DNA of 64,000 nt, from assembly GCF_001274785.1 (NCBI RefSeq), contig NZ_LHPI01000001.1, positions 496,001-560,000 on the forward strand. Reading direction: 5' to 3'. The DNA is from Vibrio hepatarius. GTDB lineage: Bacteria; Pseudomonadota; Gammaproteobacteria; Enterobacterales; Vibrionaceae. Shown here piece by piece: positions 26,126-35,204 of the stretch. Numbering within the stretch: the first letter of the stretch is position 1; every line of letters begins with the position of its first letter. The notes under the pieces are model-generated. The model saw only the letters and a program-made list of their open reading frames with translations. It was not told the origin of the DNA and searched no databases. The translations under genes and the position numbers were made by a program.

Positions 26126-26671
26126 GTGAGAGTTATTGTCTGTAGCACTGCATTGCTGGCGGCTCTGATGGTCCCGAGTGCCGCAGCGGATTACAAAAGT
26201 CATACGTTTCAGGTGTCGACCAATATTGACCGTTCAAACATGTTGACGGATACGGTCAGTTTAAAACTCGATCCTAGTTCAATCACGTTGGCTTATGACC
26301 CGGCTATCAGCACGTTTGCAGATAAGCCCGTCAAGCTCACGATTGAATCTGATGTCTATGCATTCGATTCAAAACTAGAAGTAACAGGCTACCAGTTATT
26401 CCTGATAAATAACGTCTCGAGTTGCTACTCGTCACTACGACCAGAGACTGAAAATAAACTGGATGGTTATGACAGTATCGCCAACGTCCATATCGATAAC
26501 AAAGTAGAGCCAATGAAGATTGGTGAAGCAATTACGTATTCAGATACAAAATTTGATTCGGCAAGTAGCGTTCTTACCCATGATCTGATGCTTAAGTTCA
26601 AGGCCATAAGGAATGAGAGCGTTAGAAGTTGTAATGGCTCGTTTGTGGTGGGCTTTAGGTATGATTTATGA
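26126..26671 (+). CDS. CS1-type pilus subunit (minor pilin)
   Basis: Secreted protein of 181 residues (signal peptide about 1-21). The mature segment SHTFQVSTNIDRSNMLTDTV, followed by the core ITLAYDPAISTF and VTGYQLFLI, resembles CS1/CFA-I fimbrial subunits, which share an N-terminal donor strand and an xLxYDPxxxxF core. Two cysteines (near residues 99 and 168) could form a disulfide. The stop codon overlaps the usher start (ATGA), so translation is coupled. It probably serves as minor subunit or initiator. The alternative that this is the shaft subunit and the upstream gene the minor one cannot be excluded. Confidence 0.65.
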   Translation: MRVIVCSTALLAALMVPSAAADYKSHTFQVSTNIDRSNMLTDTVSLKLDPSSITLAYDPAISTFADKPVKLTIESDVYAFDSKLEVTGYQLFLINNVSSCYSSLRPETENKLDGYDSIANVHIDNKVEPMKIGEAITYSDTKFDSASSVLTHDLMLKFKAIRNESVRSCNGSFVVGFRYDL

Positions 26672-29433
26672 AAGGTGTATACAACTTATTAATCTGCATT
26701 TCTTTGATCACCTCATCTAGTGCTTTTTCAATGGGAGTGAATGTTCCCGAAGGTTTTGAAGACTTTTTTGCATACCAAAAGCAAACCCTTAAGTTAAAGC
26801 AACTAAATGGTGACTATCGTGATGTGGTTCTGCAGGTTGCCTACGATAGCGTAAAGCTAACCAGCGATTCCAACGAAAACGCAAAACTAAGCCGCATGTT
26901 GTTGGACAACAATGTGAAGCCTCAGTACGTAGAAAAAATTCTGGTTGAACTAAAAAGTAGCGTCAAGGTTAGAAATAACGAGTGTAAAGAGAAAGAACTG
27001 TCCAACTGCGTGCTCGTTCCTACGGGTGAAGATTATGCGTTGGTGTTGGACTATGACAATAAACGCTTACTGCTTTTTGTTAGCCCTAACTTAGTCAATC
27101 AAGTCGAATCTAAAGTCGATGGGAAGTACCAACAAACCAAGAAAGATAACCCAGCGACTATTAACCATTTTTCGATTGATTTCGACAAATATGATGACTC
27201 GGATTTCAACTACAGCATCAACGATGAGTTGATGGTTGGGTTGAATTACGGCTACATCCAAAGTGAGGTGCAGTACCAGAGTTACAGCGACGAGTTCGAC
27301 GTGTACAAGCTTGCGTACCATCTCGATTTTGACCGATACAGTTTACGAGTCGGGCAGTTCATTGGTCATGAATCAATGAACAGTACAGATTTTTTACGTG
27401 AAGGCTCAACGCTGAATGGCGTTACCGAGCGAACCATAGATTTCGGTTCATCAGACAATCTGTTATTGGGTAAGAAGAACGAAAACAAACAACTCTATTT
27501 CTTCTCCCCATCAGTGGGACGTTTGATCGTTAAAGATGCCGACAATGGCCGGATATTATTAAACCGAAACACCGCGCCTGGTCAGCAGTTTGTATCTTAC
27601 TCTGAGCTGCCATACGGTATTTACGATGTCATTCTAGAAATCCGTAATAACGACAACCTGCTGTTACAAGAAGCGCACACTATTTATAACAAACGTTCTG
27701 ACAACTTGGCGCTGAACGATTACGACTTTTTACTTTCTGTCGGGCAGCTTGAAGGCAAAAACATCGTCGATAAAGAGCAAGAAGATGACTTGATGTTTGC
27801 GCGCGGACTGACGAGCTTGAAAGTACACAACTCAACACTTTTAGGGCTAGGTGTTACAGGCAGTGACTTAGGTGCGATCGCAACCGCTGGTTTGGCGTTT
27901 GATTTACCTTGGGATCTGTCGCTCCAGTCAACGTATAACTACGCCAACAGCGGCGAAACCTATTTTAATACGACGTTGAACTTGGGCTTTTTAACCACTT
28001 CTTTCCAAGAATATAAAGGTGGTAGCAACAGTAATTTGGCGTCTACGCTGTACGGTTACGGCCATTTTAAGCGCGCTTACATAGGCAGCTCATTTAAGTT
28101 GTTTAACTTAGGCCAGGCAAGACTAAGTGGTGCGTATAACTTTAACCAAAGTGATGTGACGTCGATTGACTATGAAAACTACAACTTCTCATTCGGCTTA
28201 GGGCGTCAGATTAACAACTATGTTCGCATGGACGTCAATCTGGGTTACACAACCAATTCTTTGGAAGAAGACTTTGAGCTAGACAATCTTGATGGAACGT
28301 TGTCGGTAACGATCAATTTGAATCCGCAAGATTCTATCTCTTATCGTTCAACGGTTCATGGTTACAACCGACAGGTATCATCGATCAGAAATACCTTGTC
28401 AGCGTCGTCGATCATCGATGGAGAAAACTACAGTGATTACGGCGAAGTCAGTCACGTCTATAACAATGTTTCTGAGTCTTCGACCAGAGTCGATGCTTCT
28501 TACTCGGGCAACTATAGAAACGACTACTTGCGTGCTAACGGGCTAGTCACTGCTGATACAGAAGGTAAGAGAGGGGCTTCGCTGGGCTTTGATTCATCAC
28601 AGATCTTTGCTAACGGTAAAGGCTACGTGACCGCAAACAAAAGCAGCAGTTATGGCATTGTTGACCTGCAACGCAACGGTGGTCGACAGCGCTCTGATGA
28701 CGGCAACAAGCTGAAAGCGTACTTAACCGTTAAAGATAACGACGGTCAATTGAAGAAAGTCTCGGTCTATAACTACCAGACGGTTATTCCAATGAATGAC
28801 TATCGACAGTACGCGATTGAGCTGAATACCGATGTCGGTGACCTACAAAACAGTGGTCGAGATTATACCTCGGGGTATTCGTACCCATCGGGTGTGATTC
28901 AGTTAACTACCAGTGTCGGTATCACCAAAAAAGTTATCTCAGGCTTTAAAGATATTTTTGATACACCGATTGCGAACCTAACGTGTGATGGCGCGGGCTG
29001 TTTAGATATTTATGAGCTTTACGACGGTGTTTTCGATATTACGGTATTTGATGAACTGCCGTTCACATTAAAAGCGGATGGCTTGGTGTGTGAATTGGAA
29101 ATTTATCAAGACAAAACCAACTACGGCACAAACTATTGCTTCCCTGAATTAAGGCTAGGTGAATCGATTCTAATATCCGGCCATCCTGAGAACGATAAGT
29201 TGGTTAAATACTTGGGTGAGTATTACAAGGATTCCAATATATTCGATTTCATATCCAATATTGAAAACAAGGATATGCAAGTTTACATGCTAGATAAGCG
29301 CGAGCGAGTTGCTGTCTATGTTTCTTATGAAGATGAACTCCTTCTCTCAAATAAACAGTTAGAAGAGATGGATATGCTACTTAAATTTGCTAGAACAAAT
29401 ACTCCAATCAATATTGGTGAGGTAAGAAAGTAA
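26668..29433 (+). CDS. Outer-membrane usher, TcfC/CfaC-like
   Basis: Usher of 921 residues that would assemble and secrete the pilus through the outer membrane. It has a signal peptide (about 1-21), an N-terminal chaperone-binding region to about 200, then a long beta-barrel of alternating aromatic/polar strands. The plug-type segment SVGRLIVKDADNGRILLNRN, followed by APGQQFVSYSELPYGIYDV, is the E-set-like module typical of alpha (CS1/Tcf) ushers. C-terminal domains contain the Cys pairs in LTCDGAGCLDIY. Length is close to CfaC/CooC. It is overlapped by the upstream pilin gene and followed after 1 nt by the chaperone. Confidence 0.82.
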   Translation: MKGVYNLLICISLITSSSAFSMGVNVPEGFEDFFAYQKQTLKLKQLNGDYRDVVLQVAYDSVKLTSDSNENAKLSRMLLDNNVKPQYVEKILVELKSSVKVRNNECKEKELSNCVLVPTGEDYALVLDYDNKRLLLFVSPNLVNQVESKVDGKYQQTKKDNPATINHFSIDFDKYDDSDFNYSINDELMVGLNYGYIQSEVQYQSYSDEFDVYKLAYHLDFDRYSLRVGQFIGHESMNSTDFLREGSTLNGVTERTIDFGSSDNLLLGKKNENKQLYFFSPSVGRLIVKDADNGRILLNRNTAPGQQFVSYSELPYGIYDVILEIRNNDNLLLQEAHTIYNKRSDNLALNDYDFLLSVGQLEGKNIVDKEQEDDLMFARGLTSLKVHNSTLLGLGVTGSDLGAIATAGLAFDLPWDLSLQSTYNYANSGETYFNTTLNLGFLTTSFQEYKGGSNSNLASTLYGYGHFKRAYIGSSFKLFNLGQARLSGAYNFNQSDVTSIDYENYNFSFGLGRQINNYVRMDVNLGYTTNSLEEDFELDNLDGTLSVTINLNPQDSISYRSTVHGYNRQVSSIRNTLSASSIIDGENYSDYGEVSHVYNNVSESSTRVDASYSGNYRNDYLRANGLVTADTEGKRGASLGFDSSQIFANGKGYVTANKSSSYGIVDLQRNGGRQRSDDGNKLKAYLTVKDNDGQLKKVSVYNYQTVIPMNDYRQYAIELNTDVGDLQNSGRDYTSGYSYPSGVIQLTTSVGITKKVISGFKDIFDTPIANLTCDGAGCLDIYELYDGVFDITVFDELPFTLKADGLVCELEIYQDKTNYGTNYCFPELRLGESILISGHPENDKLVKYLGEYYKDSNIFDFISNIENKDMQVYMLDKRERVAVYVSYEDELLLSNKQLEEMDMLLKFARTNTPINIGEVRK

Positions 29434-29434
29434 T

Positions 29435-30148
29435 ATGAAAATGAGATTAATAGTTGGAGCGTTTTTGTGTCTTTTCTCGACATTATCCAGCGCTGTGTAT
29501 CTCGACAAAATGCTGCAGGTTTCCGATGAAAACGGCAATGCATCGTTCATTGTTACCAACGATAAAGAGATGGTTTATTTCGTTGAAACGAAAATCAATG
29601 AAATTGCGACCACGGAAGAAGGCGGATTAATTCGCAAACCTTATACACGAGAAAACTTGGCAGAATGGACGGTCGCGGTTAGTAACCCGAGATTCATTAT
29701 CGAGCCAGGTCGAACAAAAAGTCTTGGTATCCGAGCCATCTGTGGGGACAGCTGCTCTTGGAATGAAGACCGTACTTACGAAATCGTCTTTGTGCCAAAG
29801 CCGTACGCTAACGACACAGAATCAGGCGAACAATCGGTCAACATTTTCGTTGGTTACGCGCCGGTATTAATTGTTCCGGCTAAAGAGCCAAAGGTTGATT
29901 ACAACATTGATGTTGCGGGCAAGAGCCTTTCTATTCACAACAAAGGCAACACCATGATTCGAGTGTTGGTGGACAACTGCCAAGGCGTGAAAGAAAGCTC
30001 GTGTCGCGTTTTCTACACCCTGATCAAAGGTCGAAAAAAGAGCTTTGATTTACCAAAAGGTTTAGTCAACAAAGACCTCAACGTCACGGTGTTAAACCAT
30101 GACGAAAGTTATCGAAAGAAGATCGTCGTCCCTGCTAAAGGGCGCTAA
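29435..30148 (+). CDS. Periplasmic pilus chaperone
   Basis: Secreted protein of 237 residues (signal peptide about 1-20) with the two-domain Ig-like layout of chaperone-usher chaperones. Domain 1 contains NPRFIIEPGRTKSLGIRAIC, and the interdomain region has the conserved basic/hydrophobic strand VNIFVGYAPVLIVPAKE. Domain 2 has SLSIHNKGNTMIRVLVDNC with a disulfide pair, as seen in alpha-type chaperones (CfaA-like, EcpB-like). It would hold subunits by donor-strand complementation and deliver them to the usher encoded 1 nt upstream. Confidence 0.78.
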   Translation: MKMRLIVGAFLCLFSTLSSAVYLDKMLQVSDENGNASFIVTNDKEMVYFVETKINEIATTEEGGLIRKPYTRENLAEWTVAVSNPRFIIEPGRTKSLGIRAICGDSCSWNEDRTYEIVFVPKPYANDTESGEQSVNIFVGYAPVLIVPAKEPKVDYNIDVAGKSLSIHNKGNTMIRVLVDNCQGVKESSCRVFYTLIKGRKKSFDLPKGLVNKDLNVTVLNHDESYRKKIVVPAKGR

Positions 30149-30166
30149 CGGGTGTATGGGTCGCTT

Positions 30167-31228
30167 ATGAGACATTTAATTCTATTCGCTCTCTCTTTGA
30201 TATTCAGTGCATCAAGCTATGCGCTGACGGTGAACGTGACGGTTAAAGGTGAAGACATTCGATACGAGAATGCGCGACCGTATGTAGGTTCGTTTTATTT
30301 AACTACAGTCTCAGAAATCTACTCGGGTTTGGAGCCAACAAAGAAATGGATTCCGGCTGTCGAAAAGGGAACCAAGTTGGTGACGTTTACCAATGGAACG
30401 AGCCAAGCTGAGGTTAACGTCGCGATTTATGGACTTGAGTTCGACTGGGGCGGGCTTAATTCTTCCATCGATACGAGCGACTCTTCACATGGATCAGGTT
30501 TAGAAAAAGGACGATGCAGCCCAGAACAAACTTCGTCAGGTGTTTTGCTAGTTAATAACGCGCATAACTACACGTGTATATCCAATTATCCGGTAGTGAA
30601 CTCAAAAGAGAATATTCCTTTTTACTTTGTTAGGCCGATGTTCCGACTGCCAGATCTATTGACAGCGTTAAAAGGAAAACCAGAAGGGGTCTATGTCGGC
30701 AGCTTAAAAGTTCCGGTTCGTTATTACTTCTACAACAGTATGTCGATTTTTACCTATCGGAATCTGTCGCTTAACTTGACCTTTCAAGTCAACTACCTCC
30801 CAGAGGCGTTTACTTCATTGGTGGTGACTCCCGAAAACGGCGGCGTAATGCCTCCTCAATATGGCTCCGGGACTGTGAAAGGCGAGACACGCTTCAATAT
30901 CGAAACGCTTGGTTACTTTAATACCGGAATCAAAATGAAGTTTGATACTTCAAAAGATTATTCCTTAACCCATGACTCTCAAACTGAGAAAAAAATCCCG
31001 TATTACGTTCACTGTGATACCTGTGAAGACAAAGTTATTGTCGGCGATAACGGCAAGGTCACCACGTCTGTATTGAATAATGCTGGCGTGGTATTGGCGC
31101 CTGTTGGAAGCGATAAAACGAGAATTAACTACAACCTAACGGTTGGTTACAGCGATAAAACGGTCAATGAAGTCGTTACTGGCGGTTACTCAGACTCCTT
31201 TGTCGTGATATTTGGATTGGACTTTTAA
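30167..31228 (+). CDS. Putative pilus tip adhesin, CfaE-like
   Basis: Secreted protein of 353 residues with signal peptide MRHLILFALSLIFSASSYA. An in-frame GTG at 30152 is open, but the ATG at 30167 begins the signal peptide. Layout fits a two-domain tip protein. The middle holds PEGVYVGSLKVPVRYYFYNS followed by RNLSLNLTFQVNYLP, comparable to the CfaE stretch GGVWNAVLKLNVKRRYD...YTINITVNL. The C-terminus ends in alternating strands (SDSFVVIFGLDF) like the pilin half of CfaE. Cysteines in GRCSPEQ, YTCIS and HCDTCED suggest disulfides. The receptor is unknown. Its place after usher and chaperone matches CS1-type operons, where the tip gene is last. Confidence 0.7.
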   Translation: MRHLILFALSLIFSASSYALTVNVTVKGEDIRYENARPYVGSFYLTTVSEIYSGLEPTKKWIPAVEKGTKLVTFTNGTSQAEVNVAIYGLEFDWGGLNSSIDTSDSSHGSGLEKGRCSPEQTSSGVLLVNNAHNYTCISNYPVVNSKENIPFYFVRPMFRLPDLLTALKGKPEGVYVGSLKVPVRYYFYNSMSIFTYRNLSLNLTFQVNYLPEAFTSLVVTPENGGVMPPQYGSGTVKGETRFNIETLGYFNTGIKMKFDTSKDYSLTHDSQTEKKIPYYVHCDTCEDKVIVGDNGKVTTSVLNNAGVVLAPVGSDKTRINYNLTVGYSDKTVNEVVTGGYSDSFVVIFGLDF

Positions 31229-31229
31229 T

Positions 31230-32063
31230 ATGTTTAAAAAACTCATTGCAGTGGCGACTGTCATCTACTCTATCGCTGGTCACGCAACGGAATACGATGA
31301 ATCGTTTTACATTACGCCGAAGTTAGATTTTGTGAATCAACTGGATTCAGAAGATAGCTCTGATTTTGGTTTAGGTTACGTTCTAGATATTGGTGTGCCT
31401 GTATATAAGTTTGTTTCTATCGAGAACACCATTAGGTACATCGATTGGAACTCAGATCAGTTTGAAAGCAACTTTCTCCAATATGGCACTTTGTTGAAGC
31501 TGAACTACCCATTCACTGAGAAAACCAATTTTGCACTTTCAGGTGGTTTCTTGGCAGACCTCGATGTAGGGAACGAAGCTAGAGACAAAGAAGTGAACCC
31601 TTACGTTAAATTGGACGTGGATTACAACATCAATAATAACTGGGCGGTTGTTTTAGGTTTTAACCAGTCTTTCAGCTCGGATTACTTAGATCAATACGCA
31701 TACAGCCTGGGTGTGAAATATAAATTCTATAAAGAGAAACCAACCGTTGAACCACAGCCGGTTTGTGACTGTATTTTCACTGAAAAGAAAGTAGAAGAAG
31801 TCTTACAGCCTGTTCCGGAAGAACCAAAAGTAGTTGAACCTATTATTGAGCAGGCACCGGAACCAAAGCCGGTTATTAAACAAGAAGTAAAACCTACGCT
31901 TAATTACGTTCTTAAAGAAGGTGATTACATTTATCAAATATGCCGCAAGTTTAATATGTCTTTAGATGAATTTGTAAACATGAACAAAGCATATTTTGCC
32001 GGTCGAGACTTGGATTATGTTTATCCAGGTGAAGTTGTAAAAGTAAAAAATCCAAATAAATAA
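31230..32063 (+). CDS. Outer-membrane beta-barrel with C-terminal LysM domain
   Basis: Protein of 278 residues starting at the ATG 1 nt after the tip gene stop. A signal peptide (about 1-20) is followed by an eight-strand OmpA-like barrel (about 22-175: YITPKLDFVNQLD... YSLGVKYKFYKE), a Pro/Glu-rich linker (about 178-228) containing a CDC pair, and a LysM module (about 230-276) with YVLKEGDYIYQICRKFNMS and YVYPGEVVKVKN. It should sit in the outer membrane and reach peptidoglycan by LysM, doing what OmpA does with a different wall-binding domain. Position in the pilus operon suggests it anchors or stabilises the assembly site. That role is inferred. Confidence 0.75.
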   Translation: MFKKLIAVATVIYSIAGHATEYDESFYITPKLDFVNQLDSEDSSDFGLGYVLDIGVPVYKFVSIENTIRYIDWNSDQFESNFLQYGTLLKLNYPFTEKTNFALSGGFLADLDVGNEARDKEVNPYVKLDVDYNINNNWAVVLGFNQSFSSDYLDQYAYSLGVKYKFYKEKPTVEPQPVCDCIFTEKKVEEVLQPVPEEPKVVEPIIEQAPEPKPVIKQEVKPTLNYVLKEGDYIYQICRKFNMSLDEFVNMNKAYFAGRDLDYVYPGEVVKVKNPNK

Positions 32064-32145
32064 GAATACTCACAAGGCAAGTTATTGGTGGTTTTAATAA
32101 TTGAGCCTTCGTATTGATTCAGTTACTGAATATGTGAGAATAATA

Positions 32146-35034
32146 ATGAAGAAATTATATTTAGCCTTAATAACAGTGCCTTTTGCACTATTGGGTTGCG
32201 GTGGAGAAGGATCGGGAAGTTCAACATCGAGTAATAACAGTTCTGTAGAGCAAGAGCCAGTGGTTTATACCCAAGATGGTATTGTGCGTACTTATACCGA
32301 ACAAAAGCTGTCGGTAGATTTGAGCGAGCGAAACTCTATCTCAAATAGCGAAGTCTTATCGATCGATGACATCACTAATATCACCGGTAGCAGCCAGTGT
32401 GACCCTGTTGCGGTATCAGGTATGACATTTGAGTTGGAGGCTTTTGAAAATCCGACGATGTGTCAGTACCAATATTCACTGCGTAGCGTTGAGTCTGGAG
32501 CCACCTTTTCGAATCCAAGAATGGTGACAAACGTACTGGTTGAAAAGCGGACAACGATCATGCCAAATAGCCGTTCTAGTCTACGCTCTTTGCCGTCTAC
32601 AACACTTCCACCTATTCAGGCCTCTATTTCTGTGCCTGGAAGTGTCGCAAATATCGATTTGAATGCTCAGCTAGCGAGCTTATATCCAAAGGACAGTGAA
32701 GGTAACAACTACGTTTTATCTAGCACGGTATTGGTGCTTGGTTCAGGCAGCGCGAAAGCGACAACGGATGACCTAAAAAAGAGCATCGTAGAATACACCA
32801 GTGACGCCTACGACCTAGGCGGTATTACGCGTTTAATATACTCATTATCTGACGATTTTGACGGTGACGGCGTAGGGGACTTTAAAGTTGGTGCGATAGA
32901 TATCAGCGTAAGCTCTTCAGGAAGTAACAGTAACCCTGAAACTAAGTATTTTCAGTGGACCAATAATGGTTCGGATATCAAAGTTGGCCAGAAATACACG
33001 ATTGATGTTGCGAGTGATATCAGTGCCGAATGTACTTATGGACGAGAACCACAAGATACAAAAGGTAGCTGTATTTATGATGCAGATAGCGACTCATTAC
33101 AAATTGTCGGTGTTTATGCGTATGACGCCACCGTTGCGCCAACAAGCTTAACCCAGTTGGATAATACTAAGTTCGATGTGACGTTTAGCCGCACTGGCTT
33201 GCACGATATTTCCTACCAAGTCAGCGACCACTATGGCGGTTTTGCGACAGGTATTGTTCGTGTGTATGTAAAAGAAAACAGTGCCCCAATATTACAAAAC
33301 AATCCATATATTTGGTACGCAAGTGAATATAGCGGCATGTCAATCAATGCTTCTGCTCTTGCAACTGACATTGATGGTGACACGGTTACGTTCAAATCAG
33401 TGACTCAGCCGACTTCAGGAAAAGTAAAAGCTGAAATCTCAACCGATAAGTCAAAGATACAGGTCGATGCTCAAGTTGACTCAGAAGGCACTCACTTCTT
33501 CGATGTCGTGCTGACTGACGGTAAAGCCGATGTCACTCAACATTGGGTCGTCATTGTTAACTCAAATACGCATTTATCGTTGAAAAGCGAGTTGGAAAGA
33601 ACATTCAGTGTGAATGTAAACACGCCAATCACGATCGATATTTCTTCTTTAATTGAAGGATATCGTACTGGGGAGCAGGCATCTGTTGAAGTCACAAATA
33701 CATCAGGTGCGTTGTTGGGTACGGTTAAAGTCTCTGATACGAGTAAGTCCAAAGTTATCTATACGCCTAATAGCAACGCGATAGGCGTGGATGACTTTAT
33801 ATTTGAAGTTAAGACGAACTCAGGGGCTGAAATTGCTGGCAATGTGATCGTTCATGTCGGTAATCCGCCTGCATTGGCGATTGCAGCGATTGACGCAACA
33901 GAAGGGCAAAATGACCTTATTACGGCGTCAGTCACTTGTGAATATTGTGACGTGAGCAAATATGAATACGAATGGGTGATCAATGGTGAAACAGTCTCAA
34001 GAGAGAAGTCATTTACCATTACGCCTGAGCAACGTATCTACAATGTGACGCTTTTGGTGATTGGTTACGACGTCTTCGGCCAGGTGACCTACGAGCTAGG
34101 TTCATTTGATTTCTTTAAGATTGTTGTCGGTTCGTTCGACCAACCAGCGAAAGATTGTCAGGACATCTTCTCAACCTATAACTCTCCATATGCTCTAAGA
34201 GCTAACGACGGAGAATATTGGTTAAGAAGTGCTGACAATACTTATACCTACAAAACCCAGTGTGACATGGTTTCTCAAGCAGAAGCTGACGCATCTGACA
34301 AAACTGTGGGTGGCTACACGCTAGTGTGGTCTTACTCCGAGAAAACGAACTTACAGCGTTTTGGTGGCAATACCAACGTGTTCTCTCAACGTGGTAAGAA
34401 TGTGGCGTTTAACGGATCTTTGTTTACTAACGGTCGAGGACTGGTGATATCAGAGGGTGGAACAGTCAACTATAACGATTTCCGCGTAACGAACTCTGAG
34501 ATGAGTAATAAATACGGTCTGTCGTATTCGCGGGTCTCTTATACCTCAGATACATCAATCAAGACGATTAACAAAGACCCAGATAACACAGTACAAAACT
34601 GGTACATGCAAACTACCCATCCGGTGACTTTCTACAAGGGTGATATCAGCTTTGCGAGTGGAAGTGTTCAGTCTGGTGTTTATGGAAAACTTAACGGAAG
34701 CCACTTCTCAGGTAAGTACAGGACCTCTCGTGTGGTTGATTTATCAGATGATAAAGGTGCAAGTCTCGGAGATATGACCATCTACGGTGGTGGATATGGT
34801 TTCCACTACACCGTTGACGAAGTCATCTATGGTCAATACCTGAACAACTTCTGGGGATTCTGGGGGGAAAACGATCACCAGCTCGACCTGTTCGGTGTCT
34901 GCACTAATCCTACTTTGATGTCTTTGGGTGGCGTAGCCGCTTATGGATGTAACGGTGATAGTGCCGGAGCGAAAACATACCACTCATCCGTAAATAATGG
35001 CGAAGGATATGTGGCGCAGTGGTGGGCTCAATAA
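32146..35034 (+). CDS. Large lipoprotein with cadherin-like region and fibrinogen-like C-terminus
   Basis: Predicted surface lipoprotein of 962 residues. An open TTG at 32101 is rejected because the ATG at 32146 starts a clean signal peptide ending in the lipobox LLGC (Cys-18). Ig/cadherin-like beta domains follow, one near 375-470 with ATDIDGDTVTFKS and APILQNNPYI landmarks. The last about 295 residues (from 668) begin AKDCQDIF and continue YWLRSADNTYTYKTQCDM and GGYTLVWSY, the pattern of fibrinogen-related (ficolin-type) lectin domains. The segment HFSGKYRTSR and several paired cysteines follow. It is the last gene before a terminator on the pilus strand, so it may be an auxiliary adhesin. 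Ligand unknown. Confidence 0.72.
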   Translation: MKKLYLALITVPFALLGCGGEGSGSSTSSNNSSVEQEPVVYTQDGIVRTYTEQKLSVDLSERNSISNSEVLSIDDITNITGSSQCDPVAVSGMTFELEAFENPTMCQYQYSLRSVESGATFSNPRMVTNVLVEKRTTIMPNSRSSLRSLPSTTLPPIQASISVPGSVANIDLNAQLASLYPKDSEGNNYVLSSTVLVLGSGSAKATTDDLKKSIVEYTSDAYDLGGITRLIYSLSDDFDGDGVGDFKVGAIDISVSSSGSNSNPETKYFQWTNNGSDIKVGQKYTIDVASDISAECTYGREPQDTKGSCIYDADSDSLQIVGVYAYDATVAPTSLTQLDNTKFDVTFSRTGLHDISYQVSDHYGGFATGIVRVYVKENSAPILQNNPYIWYASEYSGMSINASALATDIDGDTVTFKSVTQPTSGKVKAEISTDKSKIQVDAQVDSEGTHFFDVVLTDGKADVTQHWVVIVNSNTHLSLKSELERTFSVNVNTPITIDISSLIEGYRTGEQASVEVTNTSGALLGTVKVSDTSKSKVIYTPNSNAIGVDDFIFEVKTNSGAEIAGNVIVHVGNPPALAIAAIDATEGQNDLITASVTCEYCDVSKYEYEWVINGETVSREKSFTITPEQRIYNVTLLVIGYDVFGQVTYELGSFDFFKIVVGSFDQPAKDCQDIFSTYNSPYALRANDGEYWLRSADNTYTYKTQCDMVSQAEADASDKTVGGYTLVWSYSEKTNLQRFGGNTNVFSQRGKNVAFNGSLFTNGRGLVISEGGTVNYNDFRVTNSEMSNKYGLSYSRVSYTSDTSIKTINKDPDNTVQNWYMQTTHPVTFYKGDISFASGSVQSGVYGKLNGSHFSGKYRTSRVVDLSDDKGASLGDMTIYGGGYGFHYTVDEVIYGQYLNNFWGFWGENDHQLDLFGVCTNPTLMSLGGVAAYGCNGDSAGAKTYHSSVNNGEGYVAQWWAQ

Positions 35035-35060
35035 TTAATACCTACTGTGGTTAATATAAT

Positions 35061-35090
35061 AAAGAGCCCATCAATTGATGGGCTCTTTTT
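35061..35090 (+). terminator. Terminator of the pilus operon
   Basis: A near-perfect palindrome AAAGAGCCCATCAATTGATGGGCTCTTT followed by T. It closes the plus-strand block that starts with the pilin at 25479. Confidence 0.88.
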
Positions 35091-35204
35091 ATTGGGGCTT
35101 TGTAAGAACAATCCGATTGTTTTGATCTGAATTGATGGATTTATCATACAAAGGTACTATATGAAATCATAATAATAAATATTAAGTATTATAGGAGTTT
35201 AGTC

